The notes below the pieces were generated by a model. It was not told where the DNA came from and searched no databases. It worked only from the letters and a program-made list of their open reading frames with translations. A program made the position numbers and the translations under genes. From an uncultured Hyphomicrobium sp. (lineage in GTDB: Bacteria; Pseudomonadota; Alphaproteobacteria; Rhizobiales; Hyphomicrobiaceae), in assembly GCA_934555825.1 (NCBI GenBank), contig CAKTFJ010000004.1, positions 62,001-126,000 on the forward strand: a DNA stretch of 64,000 nucleotides, read 5' to 3'. Shown in pieces: positions 28,515-37,434 of this stretch (positions are counted from its first letter, which is position 1; each line of letters opens with the position of its first letter).

Positions 28515-29723
28515 TCAGCCCCCATGTCCGGCAGGAGCGGTTTCGGGACGGCGCAAGCCGCGCTCTTTGAGACGCTGCCAGAATTCGACAACCTTCTCTT
28601 GGGCCCGCTCCACCAAAATCTGCGTCTTGGATATCCGTGCGCCCTGCATGATCCGGATCAGAGACCACCCGATCGCGGCGAGGGGGATGATGTAGAGCAG
28701 AGGGACAGCGCTCGCACTGATCGTGACAAGGTTGGTGGCCGCGAGCCCGGAGAGGCGCACGCCGACCCCTGACAGAAAACAGATGGCCATCCGCGCATTT
28801 CGACTCTGGCGCGTGCTTTGCGCCTGGCCAACGCCAGCCACCGCCATCAGCACAAACGCCAGCGGATAGAATATGTTAGAGAGCCGCTCATGCAACTCGG
28901 AGCGGAACCGGCCGGGATCGCGCTTATAATAGGAGTTCGCCTCGTCCGGGGCGATCAAGTCGCCCGTGTAATGCTCGCGGGGGCGGAACTGAACGGTCTG
29001 ATCCCTGCGCTCCTCGAAGCTATCCAGGTCGACGGCGTATTTCTCGAATTCGATGATCTGCGTTGGCTCGGCTACGCCCCCTGAGCGGCGGAGAATATGC
29101 CCATCGATCATGAAGAGATACGCGCCGCCCTCCGAGTCGACGAGGAGACCTCGGTCAGCCAGATAGGACTGAACCTGCTTGTCGTCGCGCGCGTCGTGCA
29201 TCACGAGGCCATGGAGCGTGCCGTCCAGGCTGCGCTCCCGGATGTGGACCGTAAGCCCTGGTTCCGGGCTTGAGAATCGCCCGGGCTGGATCACTTGACT
29301 GAGGAGATTGGTGCGGACCTCGATCACCTTCGTGCGGAGCTGCTGGAGGCTCCACGGCATGGCCAGATGATTGACGAACGCAAGAAAGCCCATGACCAGG
29401 AGCGCCAGGCCGACCATCGGCTTGACGACGGTCCAGATGGTGGCGCCGGATGCCGTCAGCACGATGATTTCGCTGTCGCTGTTGAGGCGGTTCAACGCGT
29501 GGATCGCCGTGATCAGGAGGGCGAACGGGGTGATGACGGCGATGAAGCCTGGCAATCCGAGCGTAGTCATCTGGATCAAGGTCAGCGCGCTTTGACCCTT
29601 GCTCGTCACGACGTTGAGTTCGCGGAGCGCGAGCGAGATCCACACGATTCCCGTGAGCGACAGGAGCACGATGAGCAGCGCACCCGACGTCTGACGAAAG
29701 ATATATCGCGAGATGATCGTCAT
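28515..29723 (-). CDS. lptF: LPS export permease LptF
   Basis: 402 residues from the ATG at 29723 (MTIISRYIFRQTSGALL); an ATG 36 bases upstream would add RERYR-type residues and is less typical. Same architecture as LptG, with the paired motif SDSEIIVLTASGATIWTVVKP. It is the first gene of the LPS-export/OMP-assembly run. The N-terminal amphipathic arginine-rich segment just before the first helix is normal for the family. Confidence 0.95.
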   Translation of the reverse strand: MTIISRYIFRQTSGALLIVLLSLTGIVWISLALRELNVVTSKGQSALTLIQMTTLGLPGFIAVITPFALLITAIHALNRLNSDSEIIVLTASGATIWTVVKPMVGLALLVMGFLAFVNHLAMPWSLQQLRTKVIEVRTNLLSQVIQPGRFSSPEPGLTVHIRERSLDGTLHGLVMHDARDDKQVQSYLADRGLLVDSEGGAYLFMIDGHILRRSGGVAEPTQIIEFEKYAVDLDSFEERRDQTVQFRPREHYTGDLIAPDEANSYYKRDPGRFRSELHERLSNIFYPLAFVLMAVAGVGQAQSTRQSRNARMAICFLSGVGVRLSGLAATNLVTISASAVPLLYIIPLAAIGWSLIRIMQGARISKTQILVERAQEKVVEFWQRLKERGLRRPETAPAGHGG

Positions 29724-30192
29724 CCGACGCCGATACCGCTCAAGCTCCGGGCCCGGCAACGCCTTTTGCGCCTGCCGACTGCGCGAGGCGACGTCGTACG
29801 CCTCGCGGCCGGAGCGCCGCGCTACCCTTCAAGCCCTGTGTCCCCCGCTCAGGCCAAAATCGGCCCTGTGCCGTCCTTCCATGCCAGAATGGCGGAAATT
29901 CGGCCCTGTACCAAGCCGATAGCACAGGGTGTTCATCCCTTGCACGCGTCGCCTCCGGCGAGCGGATATTAAGGCTCCCGGCCGAGATTTCAGCCCGCGG
30001 CAGCTTGCACTTCGCGGGCGAGCGTCTAATTTCCACAGCGAAGATCGAAAAGTATTCCCGCCTTCGCGCTGGCCGACGGCCTTCCGTGCCCTAAGGGGAC
30101 GGCGCTGTCCGCTCCAGACGCCTCTGTCTCGTGCCCCGCGCTCAACGCGCGGGCGCCGCTAATCATACCCGCCCGAGGAGCACCACCGAACG
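29724..30192. other. Divergent lptF/pepA intergenic region
   Basis: 469 bases separating divergent lptF and pepA. A GC-rich hairpin CCCGCGC-TCAAC-GCGCGGG (30135-30153) sits in the pepA leader about 40 bases before its ATG. Open frames here are strongly Arg/Pro-rich and do not look coding. I see no clear promoter hexamers or operator. Confidence 0.4.
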
Positions 30193-31755
30193 ATGACCGC
30201 CCCGCTTGAAATCAGCTTCGCCCGTCTGGACGCGGCACCCGCCTCCACCCTTGCCGTTCTCGCCGGGCAGGAGCTTGCCCTCTCGCCGGCTGTGCAAAGC
30301 CTCAACACGAAGGCGCAGGGTCTTGTTCTCAAGGCCGCAGAAGCGGCCAGCTTCAAGGGCAAGCAAAAGAGCTCCATCGAAATCCTGGCGCCGCAGAAGC
30401 TCGACTGCCAGCGGCTGGTGATCGTTGGCGCCGGGAACGCGAACGAGCATTCGGACAGCGATTGGGCGACGCTTGGCGGCTATGCGATGGGTCAGATCGC
30501 GGCGCGCAAGACGACGGAAGCGAGCCTTGTGGCCGAGGTTGCGGGCGCGGGTGTGAAGCCTGACGTGCTCGCCGCAAACCTCGCGTTCGGCGCGTTGCTC
30601 CGCCATTACACGTTCAAGAAGTACAAGAAAAAGGGTGAGGCCGACGGAAACGGCGAGAGCGGCAACGGAACCGGCGGAGACAAGAAGGCGAACGGGGACA
30701 CGCTCGAAAAGCTCGTCATCCATTGCGCGGACCCGGAGAAGGCGCGCGCCGCATTCGAGGCAAAGCAGGCGGTCGCCGACGGCATTCATTTCGCGCGCGA
30801 TCTCGTCAATGAGCCGGCGAATGTGCTCGGCCCCGTCGAGTTCGCGGATCGCGTGAAGGAGCTCGAGAGCATCGGCCTCGAGGTCGAGATCCTCGACGAC
30901 GCGACGCTGCGCGAGCTCGGCATGAACACGCTGCTCTCCGTGGCGCAGGGAAGCGCGCGTCCCGCCCGCGTCGCGATCATGCAATGGAACGGCGCCAAGT
31001 CGAAGCGCGCCAAGCCGCTCGCCTTCATCGGCAAGGGCGTCGTGTTCGATACCGGCGGCATCTCGATCAAGCCGTCGGCCGGCATGGAGGACATGAAGGG
31101 CGACATGGGCGGCGCGGCCGCCGTCGTCGGCCTCATGGTCGCCCTGGCCAAGCGCAAGGCGGCGGTGAACGCCGTCGGCCTGATCGGCATCGTCGAGAAC
31201 ATGCCGTCGGGCACGGCGACGCGCCCGGGCGACATCGTCGTGTCGCTGTCGGGCCAGACGGTCGAGAACCTCAACACCGACGCCGAAGGCCGCCTCGTGC
31301 TCGCCGACGTGCTCTGGTACGCGCAGGAGCGCTTCAAGCCGCGCTTCGTGATCGACCTCGCGACGCTGACGGGCGCCATCATGGTTGCGCTGGGCAAGGA
31401 TTTCGCCGGTCTTTTCGTCAACGACGACAAGCTTGCCGACCAGCTCATCGCCGCATCCAAGGCCACCGGCGAGAAGGTCTGGCGGATGCCGCTCGACAAG
31501 TCCTACGACAAGCTGATCGACAGCCGGAACGCGGACGTGAAGAACATCGGCGGGCGCTGGGGCGGCGCGTGCACAGCGGCGGCCTTCATCGGGCGCTTCA
31601 TCAAGAAGGACATGCCCTGGGCGCATCTCGATATCGCGGGTACGGCCATGGACGCACCGAAGAGCGAGATCAGCACGAGCTGGGCTTCGGGCTGGGGCGT
31701 GCAGTTGCTCGACCGGCTGGTGGCCGACAACTTCGAGAAGGCCGAGAAGGCTTAG
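30193..31755 (+). CDS. pepA: Leucyl aminopeptidase (M17)
   Basis: 520 residues. A zinc/manganese aminopeptidase, and in E. coli also a DNA-binding accessory protein. The catalytic domain shows GKGVVFDTGGISIKPSAGM, MKGDMGGAAAV and the family signature NTDAEGRLVLADVLWYA. Between the N-terminal and catalytic domains is a Gly/Asn/Lys-rich insertion (KGEADGNGESGNGTGG, about residues 151-166) that is probably a flexible linker. GAGGAG lies about 12 bases before the ATG. A strong terminator follows the stop. Confidence 0.97.
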   Translation: MTAPLEISFARLDAAPASTLAVLAGQELALSPAVQSLNTKAQGLVLKAAEAASFKGKQKSSIEILAPQKLDCQRLVIVGAGNANEHSDSDWATLGGYAMGQIAARKTTEASLVAEVAGAGVKPDVLAANLAFGALLRHYTFKKYKKKGEADGNGESGNGTGGDKKANGDTLEKLVIHCADPEKARAAFEAKQAVADGIHFARDLVNEPANVLGPVEFADRVKELESIGLEVEILDDATLRELGMNTLLSVAQGSARPARVAIMQWNGAKSKRAKPLAFIGKGVVFDTGGISIKPSAGMEDMKGDMGGAAAVVGLMVALAKRKAAVNAVGLIGIVENMPSGTATRPGDIVVSLSGQTVENLNTDAEGRLVLADVLWYAQERFKPRFVIDLATLTGAIMVALGKDFAGLFVNDDKLADQLIAASKATGEKVWRMPLDKSYDKLIDSRNADVKNIGGRWGGACTAAAFIGRFIKKDMPWAHLDIAGTAMDAPKSEISTSWASGWGVQLLDRLVADNFEKAEKA

Positions 31756-31762
31756 TGTTCCA

Positions 31763-31797
31763 ACGGGCCGCAGCGTCGGGCGACGCTGCGGCCCGTC
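31763..31797 (+). terminator. Terminator hairpin after pepA
   Basis: Arms ACGGGCCGCAGCGTC (31763-31777) and GACGCTGCGGCCCGT (31783-31797 within one base) are perfect 15-bp complements with a loop of about four bases, seven bases after the pepA stop. There is no T-run, so termination may be less complete or rho-assisted. Confidence 0.75.
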
Positions 31798-31841
31798 GCA
31801 AATATCTGGCGCATGCTCGCAGACAAGCCTTTTGTTTAAAA

Positions 31842-31878
31842 TTGTTAAGATCTAATATTTTCCATAATATATATTATG
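31842..31878 (+). promoter_or_regulatory. AT-rich palindrome with sigma-70-like spacing
   Basis: CATAATATATATTATG (31863-31878) is a perfect 16-bp palindrome in an otherwise GC-rich genome. TTGTTA (31842-31847) and TAATAT (31865-31870) are separated by exactly 17 bases, a good sigma-70 arrangement on the plus strand. The site lies in a gap where pepA and the membrane-protein gene at 31997 converge, so any plus-strand transcript would run antisense into that gene. Promoter function is inference. Confidence 0.4.
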
Positions 31879-31996
31879 CGAACGAGGGGTGGCTCGAAAT
31901 TTAGTGTGTCGGTTCGCTCGCTACGAGCCAGGCTGCGCGTCGCCGTTCGGCTAGGATCGACGCGCGCGCCGGACGCAGCGGTCTGTGCCATCGATT

Positions 31997-32752
31997 TTAC
32001 GGCAGCCGCTCTTCGGCCGCCCGCACGACAGCGGCGATCACGGTGGCGTAGACCGATGCCACGAAGCCCGTCAGGACGTTCACGCTCACCACGATGGCGG
32101 CAACCCGCGCCCACTCCCGCGACATCACCTGGCTGAGCAGCGTCACGACGAAATCGTCGAAGGCCTGCTTGATCTGGAAGAAGAGCTCGCTCACCTGGCT
32201 GATGGACGGACGCTCGGGCAGCTCCCAGACCAGCCGCCATCCAATGTCGCTGACGCTTGGAGACGCCATAAGGCCGAGCCCCACGAGCGCGGTGATGCCG
32301 GCAGAGAACGCAAGGCCAAGCGGGGCACTCAGCCTGAAGAACCCCCAACGCCATGGCTCAGCGCGAAACGAGACCGAAAGCCCTCGGAGGATGCTCGCGC
32401 CCGCATATGTCACGATCGCGAACACCACCGCGACCCAGAACAGCCGGTCGCTGTCCGTGCCGGCAAACGTGAAGAGCGCGGCGAGCCCGGCCAGCACGCC
32501 TTTCATCAGCGCTTCGACACCGCCCACCAACGGTACGAGGATGAAGCGCGGCGCTCGCGCGCCCTCGAAGTAGAACGGCAGCTCGTGCCTGAGGCGTGCG
32601 ATTTCGAGCCTGAGACCGAGGATCACCGCGAGGCCAGCCGTGCCGGCGGCGAACAGGAACGGATGGGTGTAGCCGAGATAAGCGATGCCGAGCACGGCCG
32701 CGAGTTCGGCCGCCATGATCAGTCCGTTGAGGAAAACACGTACGACGATCAT
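31997..32752 (-). CDS. Hypothetical integral membrane protein
   Basis: 251 residues, about six hydrophobic segments: LNGLIMAAELAAVLGIAYLGY, FLFAAGTAGLAVILG, the VGGVEALMKGVLAGLAALFTF stretch, FWVAVVFAIVTYAGA, LAFSAGITALVGLGL and a C-terminal VNVLTGFVASVYATVIAAVV. A soluble stretch (about 180-225) lies between the last two helices. I do not recognise the family. It is isolated between pepA and mazG; a good start is the ATG at 32752 giving MIVVRVFLNG. Confidence 0.7.
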   Translation of the reverse strand: MIVVRVFLNGLIMAAELAAVLGIAYLGYTHPFLFAAGTAGLAVILGLRLEIARLRHELPFYFEGARAPRFILVPLVGGVEALMKGVLAGLAALFTFAGTDSDRLFWVAVVFAIVTYAGASILRGLSVSFRAEPWRWGFFRLSAPLGLAFSAGITALVGLGLMASPSVSDIGWRLVWELPERPSISQVSELFFQIKQAFDDFVVTLLSQVMSREWARVAAIVVSVNVLTGFVASVYATVIAAVVRAAEERLP

Positions 32753-32955
32753 GGCCCCTCCCCTTGGGACGCGCTTTCCCGCGCCGACATCCCCTCGTCG
32801 CGCGTTCGCGCCTCTTGAGGTTTAACGCGCCGTGACGGGGGCGCACAATGGTATGGGCCCGCATTTTCCGTGCCCCTGGTCAGCCGCCTGGAGTCGCGGG
32901 CGGAAGCGTGTCATGACGCATCGTGACTTCCGACAGCGCGTGGATACTGCACTGC

Positions 32956-33816
32956 ATGACACCATCTAAAGACATCGCCCGCCTCATCGAGATCATGGCC
33001 GCGTTGCGCACGCCCGAGACGGGCTGTCCGTGGGATCTCGAACAGACGTTCGCGACGATTGCGCCCTACACCATTGAAGAGGCGTACGAGGTCGCTGATG
33101 CGATCGCGCGGGACGACCTCGTCGATCTCCGCGACGAACTTGGCGATCTCCTGCTGCAGGTCGTGTATCACGCGCGGCTCGCGGAGGAGCAAGGCGCGTT
33201 CGCGTTCGGGGATGTGGTGGAGGCGATCACATCCAAGATGATCCGCCGCCATCCGCATGTGTTCGGCGACGAGGATGCGCGCTCGACCGGTATGGCCGAA
33301 GGGTTCTGGGCGCGCATCAAGGCGGAAGAGAAAGCGGCGAAGCAGGCGGCACACGGCGACGCGCCTGACAATGCATCCGTCGGCGGCCTTCTCGCCGACG
33401 TGCCGGTGGGGCTGCCCGCGCTCACGCGCGCCATCAAGTTGCAGGACAAAGCGGCACGCGTAGGGTTCGATTGGCCCTCGCTTGGACCCGTATTCGACAA
33501 GCTGCGCGAGGAGATCGGCGAGCTTGCCGAGGTCGCCCTTCCCGCCGATCCGCGCGGCCCTCAACCCGATCGGAGCGCTGACACGCAGGCCAAGGTCGAG
33601 GAGGAATTCGGAGATCTCCTGTTCGTCATGGCCAACGTGGCGCGGCATTTGAAGCTGGACCCGGAAGCGGCGCTGCGGGGCGCCAACGGCAAATTCGAGC
33701 GCCGCTTCGCGCATATCGAGCAGCGACTTGCGGAGGGCGGGCGCACACCCGAGGGCTCAACGCTCGCCGAGATGGACGCGCTCTGGGACGAAGCGAAGGC
33801 TCACGAGCGGAGCTGA
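32956..33816 (+). CDS. mazG: Nucleoside triphosphate pyrophosphohydrolase MazG
   Basis: 286 residues from the ATG at 32956 (MTPSKDIARLIEIM); a GTG 33 bases upstream is possible. Two MazG domains hydrolyse NTPs to NMP and pyrophosphate. The first has CPWDLEQTFATIAPYTIEEAYE and the metal-binding ELGDLLLQVVYHARLAEE; the second has EEIGELAEV and EEEFGDLLFVMANVARHL. A Lys/Ala-rich linker joins them. hflX-hfq-ntr genes lie close on the opposite strand; mazG is often near hflX in relatives. Confidence 0.96.
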   Translation: MTPSKDIARLIEIMAALRTPETGCPWDLEQTFATIAPYTIEEAYEVADAIARDDLVDLRDELGDLLLQVVYHARLAEEQGAFAFGDVVEAITSKMIRRHPHVFGDEDARSTGMAEGFWARIKAEEKAAKQAAHGDAPDNASVGGLLADVPVGLPALTRAIKLQDKAARVGFDWPSLGPVFDKLREEIGELAEVALPADPRGPQPDRSADTQAKVEEEFGDLLFVMANVARHLKLDPEAALRGANGKFERRFAHIEQRLAEGGRTPEGSTLAEMDALWDEAKAHERS

Positions 33817-33828
33817 TCGTTTCGGCAC

Positions 33829-34269
33829 TCACATTTTTTCGCCCGGCAGTTTGCTGGCCTGCTTAACCCAGCGAGCGAACTGCTTTTCGTCAAACGGCTC
33901 GTCTTCAGTGATGTGGAAGTAGCGGACGTGCTCATGCTTCGACGCGACGGGCGGCGCGGGCTTGAGAGACGCGCCGCGGAAGAAGGCGACCTTCACATAC
34001 TTCGTGAGGCAGTGAACGCCGAGGAACCACGTCTTGCCGTCGAGGCCGTAGAGGGGCGAGTTCCATTTCACCGCTTTTTGGACATCGGGCACGGTCTCTA
34101 CGACGATCTCGTCGATACGCTGGCCAACGTCGCGTTTCCATCCCGGCATGGCTTTAATGTAGGCCTGCACCGGCGCGTTGCCGTATCCTTTCGGGACCTG
34201 CGGATTGCCGCCTGAAAGGAGCTTCGGCGTCGCGTTGGTGTCGGCCTTCGTGGGTATCTTCCGCGGCAC
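33829..34269 (-). CDS. DUF1801 family protein
   Basis: 146 residues from the GTG at 34269, chosen because GGAGG lies 6 bases before it; the longer frame upstream is not coding in appearance. The core YIKAMPGWKRDVGQRIDEIV and AVKWNSPLYGLDGKTWF, followed by VKVAFFRGASL, is typical of DUF1801 (YdhG-like). That family has a TATA-binding-like fold and unknown biochemical role. It follows the flavin monooxygenase by 20 bases on the same strand and may be co-transcribed. Confidence 0.85.
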   Translation of the reverse strand: MPRKIPTKADTNATPKLLSGGNPQVPKGYGNAPVQAYIKAMPGWKRDVGQRIDEIVVETVPDVQKAVKWNSPLYGLDGKTWFLGVHCLTKYVKVAFFRGASLKPAPPVASKHEHVRYFHITEDEPFDEKQFARWVKQASKLPGEKM

Positions 34270-34289
34270 GGAATTCCTCCCTATGCGTG

Positions 34290-35519
34290 TCAGCGGTCGG
34301 TGCGAACGATCATGCTCGCGACGCGTTCGCGACGAATGCCGAGGCCAAGTATGCGCGCTGGAATGCGTTGAAGAAATGGACACCGCTGCATGAGGCGCAC
34401 GGGCAGCGGCGGCTTAGGCGCCTCCCGCGTACGCAACGTCGGGGCCACGATCCGGTTCTGCATGACGAGCTGAAGCCTTTGCGTGACGCGCGTGGGGAAT
34501 TCGCGGCGGCGCTGCACGGCACGAAGATCCTCAAGCGTGACGGCGCGCGCATCGAGCGGACGTGCGAGCCTGTTGGCTGCGGCGACGGCATCCTGCACGG
34601 CGAGGTTCACGCCGACGCCGCCGATGGGGCTCATCGCGTGAGCCGCGTCGCCAATCGCGAGGAAACCCGGGCGATACCATTGCTTCAGGCGATCCACGCG
34701 CACGGTGAGCAGGTTCACGTCGTCCCAGGTGCGAATCGCATTCATGCGTTCGGCTTCGAACGGCGACGCGGCCGCGATCGCGTTTCGGAAGCCTTCGAGG
34801 CCACGCGCTTTCAGACTTGCGAACTCGCCTTTCGGGATGACGTAGGCGCATTGCCAGTAGTCTCCGCGATAGAGCAGCACGAGAAGCGTGCCCGCGCCGA
34901 AGCGGCCCATCGTATCCTCGCTGTCCGAGGGCATATGCGGCAGGCGAAACCAGAGCGCATCCATGGGCGCGCCCGCATCCAGCGTTTCGAGCCCCGCGTC
35001 TTCGCGTAAGCGCGAACCACGGCCGTCCGCTCCGATCACAAGATCGGCACGGACCTCGCCTTCCGTCTCTCCCGGGCCTTTCGTGCGGACGCCGACCACC
35101 GTGCCGTTTTTCTCGATAAGGCCTGTGGCTTCCGTCTCCATGATGAGGCGAAACCCAGGATAGCGCTCCCCCTGCTCCGCGAGAAAGTTGAGAAAGTCCC
35201 ATTGAGGCATCAGCGCGATGTAGTTCTCGCGTACGGGAAGATGCGAGAAATCGGCGATGCTCACCTTTTCATCGCCGAACTGCGCAGAGAGGCGCGATAC
35301 TTTTTGATGCGGCAGTGTGAGAAAGCGATCGAGCAGACCGAGTTGATCCATGATGTCGAGCGTCGAGGGATGGACCGTGTCGCCGCGAAAGTCGCGGAGA
35401 AAATCGCCGTGTTTTTCGAGAATGACGACATCGACGCCCGCGCGCGCCAGCAGGTACCCCGTCATCAGGCCGGCCGGTCCACCGCCCACCACGCAGCATC
35501 GGGTCTCACGTGTCACCAT
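34290..35519 (-). CDS. FAD-dependent aromatic-ring-type monooxygenase
   Basis: 409 residues. Flavin-binding motifs are CCVVGGGPAGLMTGYLLARAG at the N-terminus, GADGRGSRLRE (the DG motif near residue 165), and FLAIGDAAHAMSPIGGVGVN (the GD motif near residue 288). This is the p-hydroxybenzoate-hydroxylase/UbiH-like group A. The substrate is not readable; no ubi genes adjoin it, so an oxidative tailoring or detoxifying role is as likely as ubiquinone synthesis. Confidence 0.88.
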   Translation of the reverse strand: MVTRETRCCVVGGGPAGLMTGYLLARAGVDVVILEKHGDFLRDFRGDTVHPSTLDIMDQLGLLDRFLTLPHQKVSRLSAQFGDEKVSIADFSHLPVRENYIALMPQWDFLNFLAEQGERYPGFRLIMETEATGLIEKNGTVVGVRTKGPGETEGEVRADLVIGADGRGSRLREDAGLETLDAGAPMDALWFRLPHMPSDSEDTMGRFGAGTLLVLLYRGDYWQCAYVIPKGEFASLKARGLEGFRNAIAAASPFEAERMNAIRTWDDVNLLTVRVDRLKQWYRPGFLAIGDAAHAMSPIGGVGVNLAVQDAVAAANRLARPLDARAVTLEDLRAVQRRREFPTRVTQRLQLVMQNRIVAPTLRTREAPKPPLPVRLMQRCPFLQRIPARILGLGIRRERVASMIVRTDR

Positions 35520-35567
35520 CCATGACCTCCTCCGGAGGGCAGGCGGACGTGAGACGTGCCGCGTGCC

Positions 35568-36899
35568 TTATACGTGGGGCGCGAGGCCTGCGCGCTCAAG
35601 AGCGTTCAGCAAGCGCTGTTTCTTTTCCGAGGCAATACGCACACGCACGTCAAGCGTTCCATCATCCTGCGTCTCGCGGGCAATCACCTCGGCGTTCTCG
35701 TGCAACCACGCCATGAGACGGCCTTCGCTGGCCGGGATCGCGACACGTACAATCTCATCCGCTACGCCGAGACGTGCGTCGATGCGGGCAAGCAGACGAT
35801 CAAGGCCATCTCCGCTCACGGCCGAAATCAAAACAGGCTTGTGAGACCGGAATCGGGCAGCGGCTTGCGCTTCCTCCCGCGTGACCGGCGAGAGGAGATC
35901 GACCTTGTTCCACACTTCCAGGATAGGTCCGTCGGCTGCGTCGGTATCGACACCGAGATCGCGCAGGACATGCTCGACATCCACGGCTTGTGCTTCCGTC
36001 TCGCTATGAGCGATGTCCCGCACGTGGAGCACGAGATCTGCGCCAATCACCTCTTCGAGCGTCGCGCGGAACGCGGCGACGAGTTGTGTCGGCAGGTCGG
36101 AGATGAAGCCTACAGTGTCCGACAGGATGATGCGCCGGCCGGAGCCGAGGCGCACCTCGCGCATGGTTGGATCGAGGGTTGCGAATACCTGATCCATCGC
36201 CATCACGCCCGCTTGCGTCAGGCGATTGAAGAGCGTGGATTTGCCGGCGTTGGTGTAGCCCACGATGGCGACGACCGGATACGGCACCTTGCGCCGGCCC
36301 TTGCGGTGAAGCTCGCGCGTGCGAACCACGCCTTCAAGCTCACGGCGGATGGCGATGATGCGCTCATCCAGCATACGTCTGTCGAGCTCGATCTGGGCTT
36401 CGCCCGGGCCACCGAGGAAGCCCCGTCCGCCGCGCTGGCGTTCGAGATGGGTCCAGGCGCGCACGAGGCGGCCCTTCTGATACGTGAGGTGCGCAAGTTC
36501 GACCTGAAGGCGGCCTTCGCGCGTGCGGGCGCGCCGGCCGAAAATTTCGAGAATGAGGCCCGTGCGGTCGAGCACCTTCGCATTCCACGCGCGTTCGAGA
36601 TTGCGCTGCTGAACTGGGCTGATGGTGTGGTCGACGATGACGAGACCCGCCGCCTCTTCTTTGACGAGGTCTGCGATCTCCTCAACCTTGCCCGAGCCGA
36701 ACAGCGTCGCCGGACGCGGTTGAGGAACGGAGACGAGACGAGCCTCCACAACGTCCAGATCGATCGCTTCGGCGAGGCCCGTCGATTCGGCGAGCCGGTC
36801 TTCCGGAGAATGAAGCGAGACACGCTGCGCGCTACGCGGCGCGTCCTCTCCTGCCGCGCGGGCGCGCGTCAGCACCGGCACGAGCACCAGGGCGCGCAT
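35568..36899 (-). CDS. hflX: Ribosome-associated GTPase HflX
   Basis: 443 residues. HflX rescues and splits stalled ribosomes. N-terminal HflX domain with the GSGKVEEI motif and the glycine-rich GGRGFLGGPGEAQIELDRR; G domain with VGYTNAGKSTLFN, DPTMRE, LSDTVGFI and WNKVD. The ATG at 36899 is the only standard start in the frame, although the frame stays open upstream to 37019 with plausible residues (AREDAKKQRSVDDEA), so the true N-terminus could use a rare start. hfq lies just upstream. Confidence 0.96.
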   Translation of the reverse strand: MRALVLVPVLTRARAAGEDAPRSAQRVSLHSPEDRLAESTGLAEAIDLDVVEARLVSVPQPRPATLFGSGKVEEIADLVKEEAAGLVIVDHTISPVQQRNLERAWNAKVLDRTGLILEIFGRRARTREGRLQVELAHLTYQKGRLVRAWTHLERQRGGRGFLGGPGEAQIELDRRMLDERIIAIRRELEGVVRTRELHRKGRRKVPYPVVAIVGYTNAGKSTLFNRLTQAGVMAMDQVFATLDPTMREVRLGSGRRIILSDTVGFISDLPTQLVAAFRATLEEVIGADLVLHVRDIAHSETEAQAVDVEHVLRDLGVDTDAADGPILEVWNKVDLLSPVTREEAQAAARFRSHKPVLISAVSGDGLDRLLARIDARLGVADEIVRVAIPASEGRLMAWLHENAEVIARETQDDGTLDVRVRIASEKKQRLLNALERAGLAPHV

Positions 36900-36993
36900 C
36901 GCCTCGTCGTCAACGGATCTCTGTTTCTTCGCGTCTTCGCGGGCCGGGTTCTTGCCCGGCTTCGTGCTGTGGTCGTCTATCGGACGCCTACCC

Positions 36994-37239
36994 TTACTGT
37001 CCGTCGGACTCCGCTTCCATCAAATGGACCGGCGCACCCGGCATGATGGTCGAGATCGCATGCTTATAAACCAGCTGCGAGTGTCCGTCTCTGCGAAGGA
37101 GCACACAAAAATTATCGAACCAGGTCACGATGCCTTGAAGCTTGACGCCGTTGACGAGAAAAATCGTGAGGGGCGTTTTGCTTTTACGTACGTGATTGAG
37201 GAAGGTGTCCTGGAGGTTCTGAGCGCGATCTGCGGCCAT
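36994..37239 (-). CDS. hfq: RNA chaperone Hfq
   Basis: 81 residues, the usual short alphaproteobacterial form. Sm1 motif runs from [19 protein letters not shown] through [12 protein letters not shown]; Sm2 is in [12 protein letters not shown] (the YKHA motif). It pairs small RNAs with mRNAs as a hexamer. It stands between dat and hflX on the same strand. Confidence 0.98.
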   Translation of the reverse strand: MAADRAQNLQDTFLNHVRKSKTPLTIFLVNGVKLQGIVTWFDNFCVLLRRDGHSQLVYKHAISTIMPGAPVHLMEAESDGQ

Positions 37240-37434
37240 AGGTCGTTGCCTCTTTTTTTTAGCCTCTTCCTGGACTTTGAACTTGGGCGACGGTCACAGG
37301 CGCCGTCGTAATCAAAAAGCCGCCGCGAACGTGCCGAGCAATCCGCGATTTAGAAGCAGCTAACATAGCTGGATGACGAGACAATAGGCGCGCTATCCCC
37401 CGCCGACAACTGCAAGAATGGCCAAGATCCGTAC

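Noticed and set aside
31876..32136. Small open frame starting at the AT palindrome
   Set aside because: Arg/Pro/Ser-rich and antisense to the membrane-protein gene, with no ribosome-binding site; it looks non-coding.
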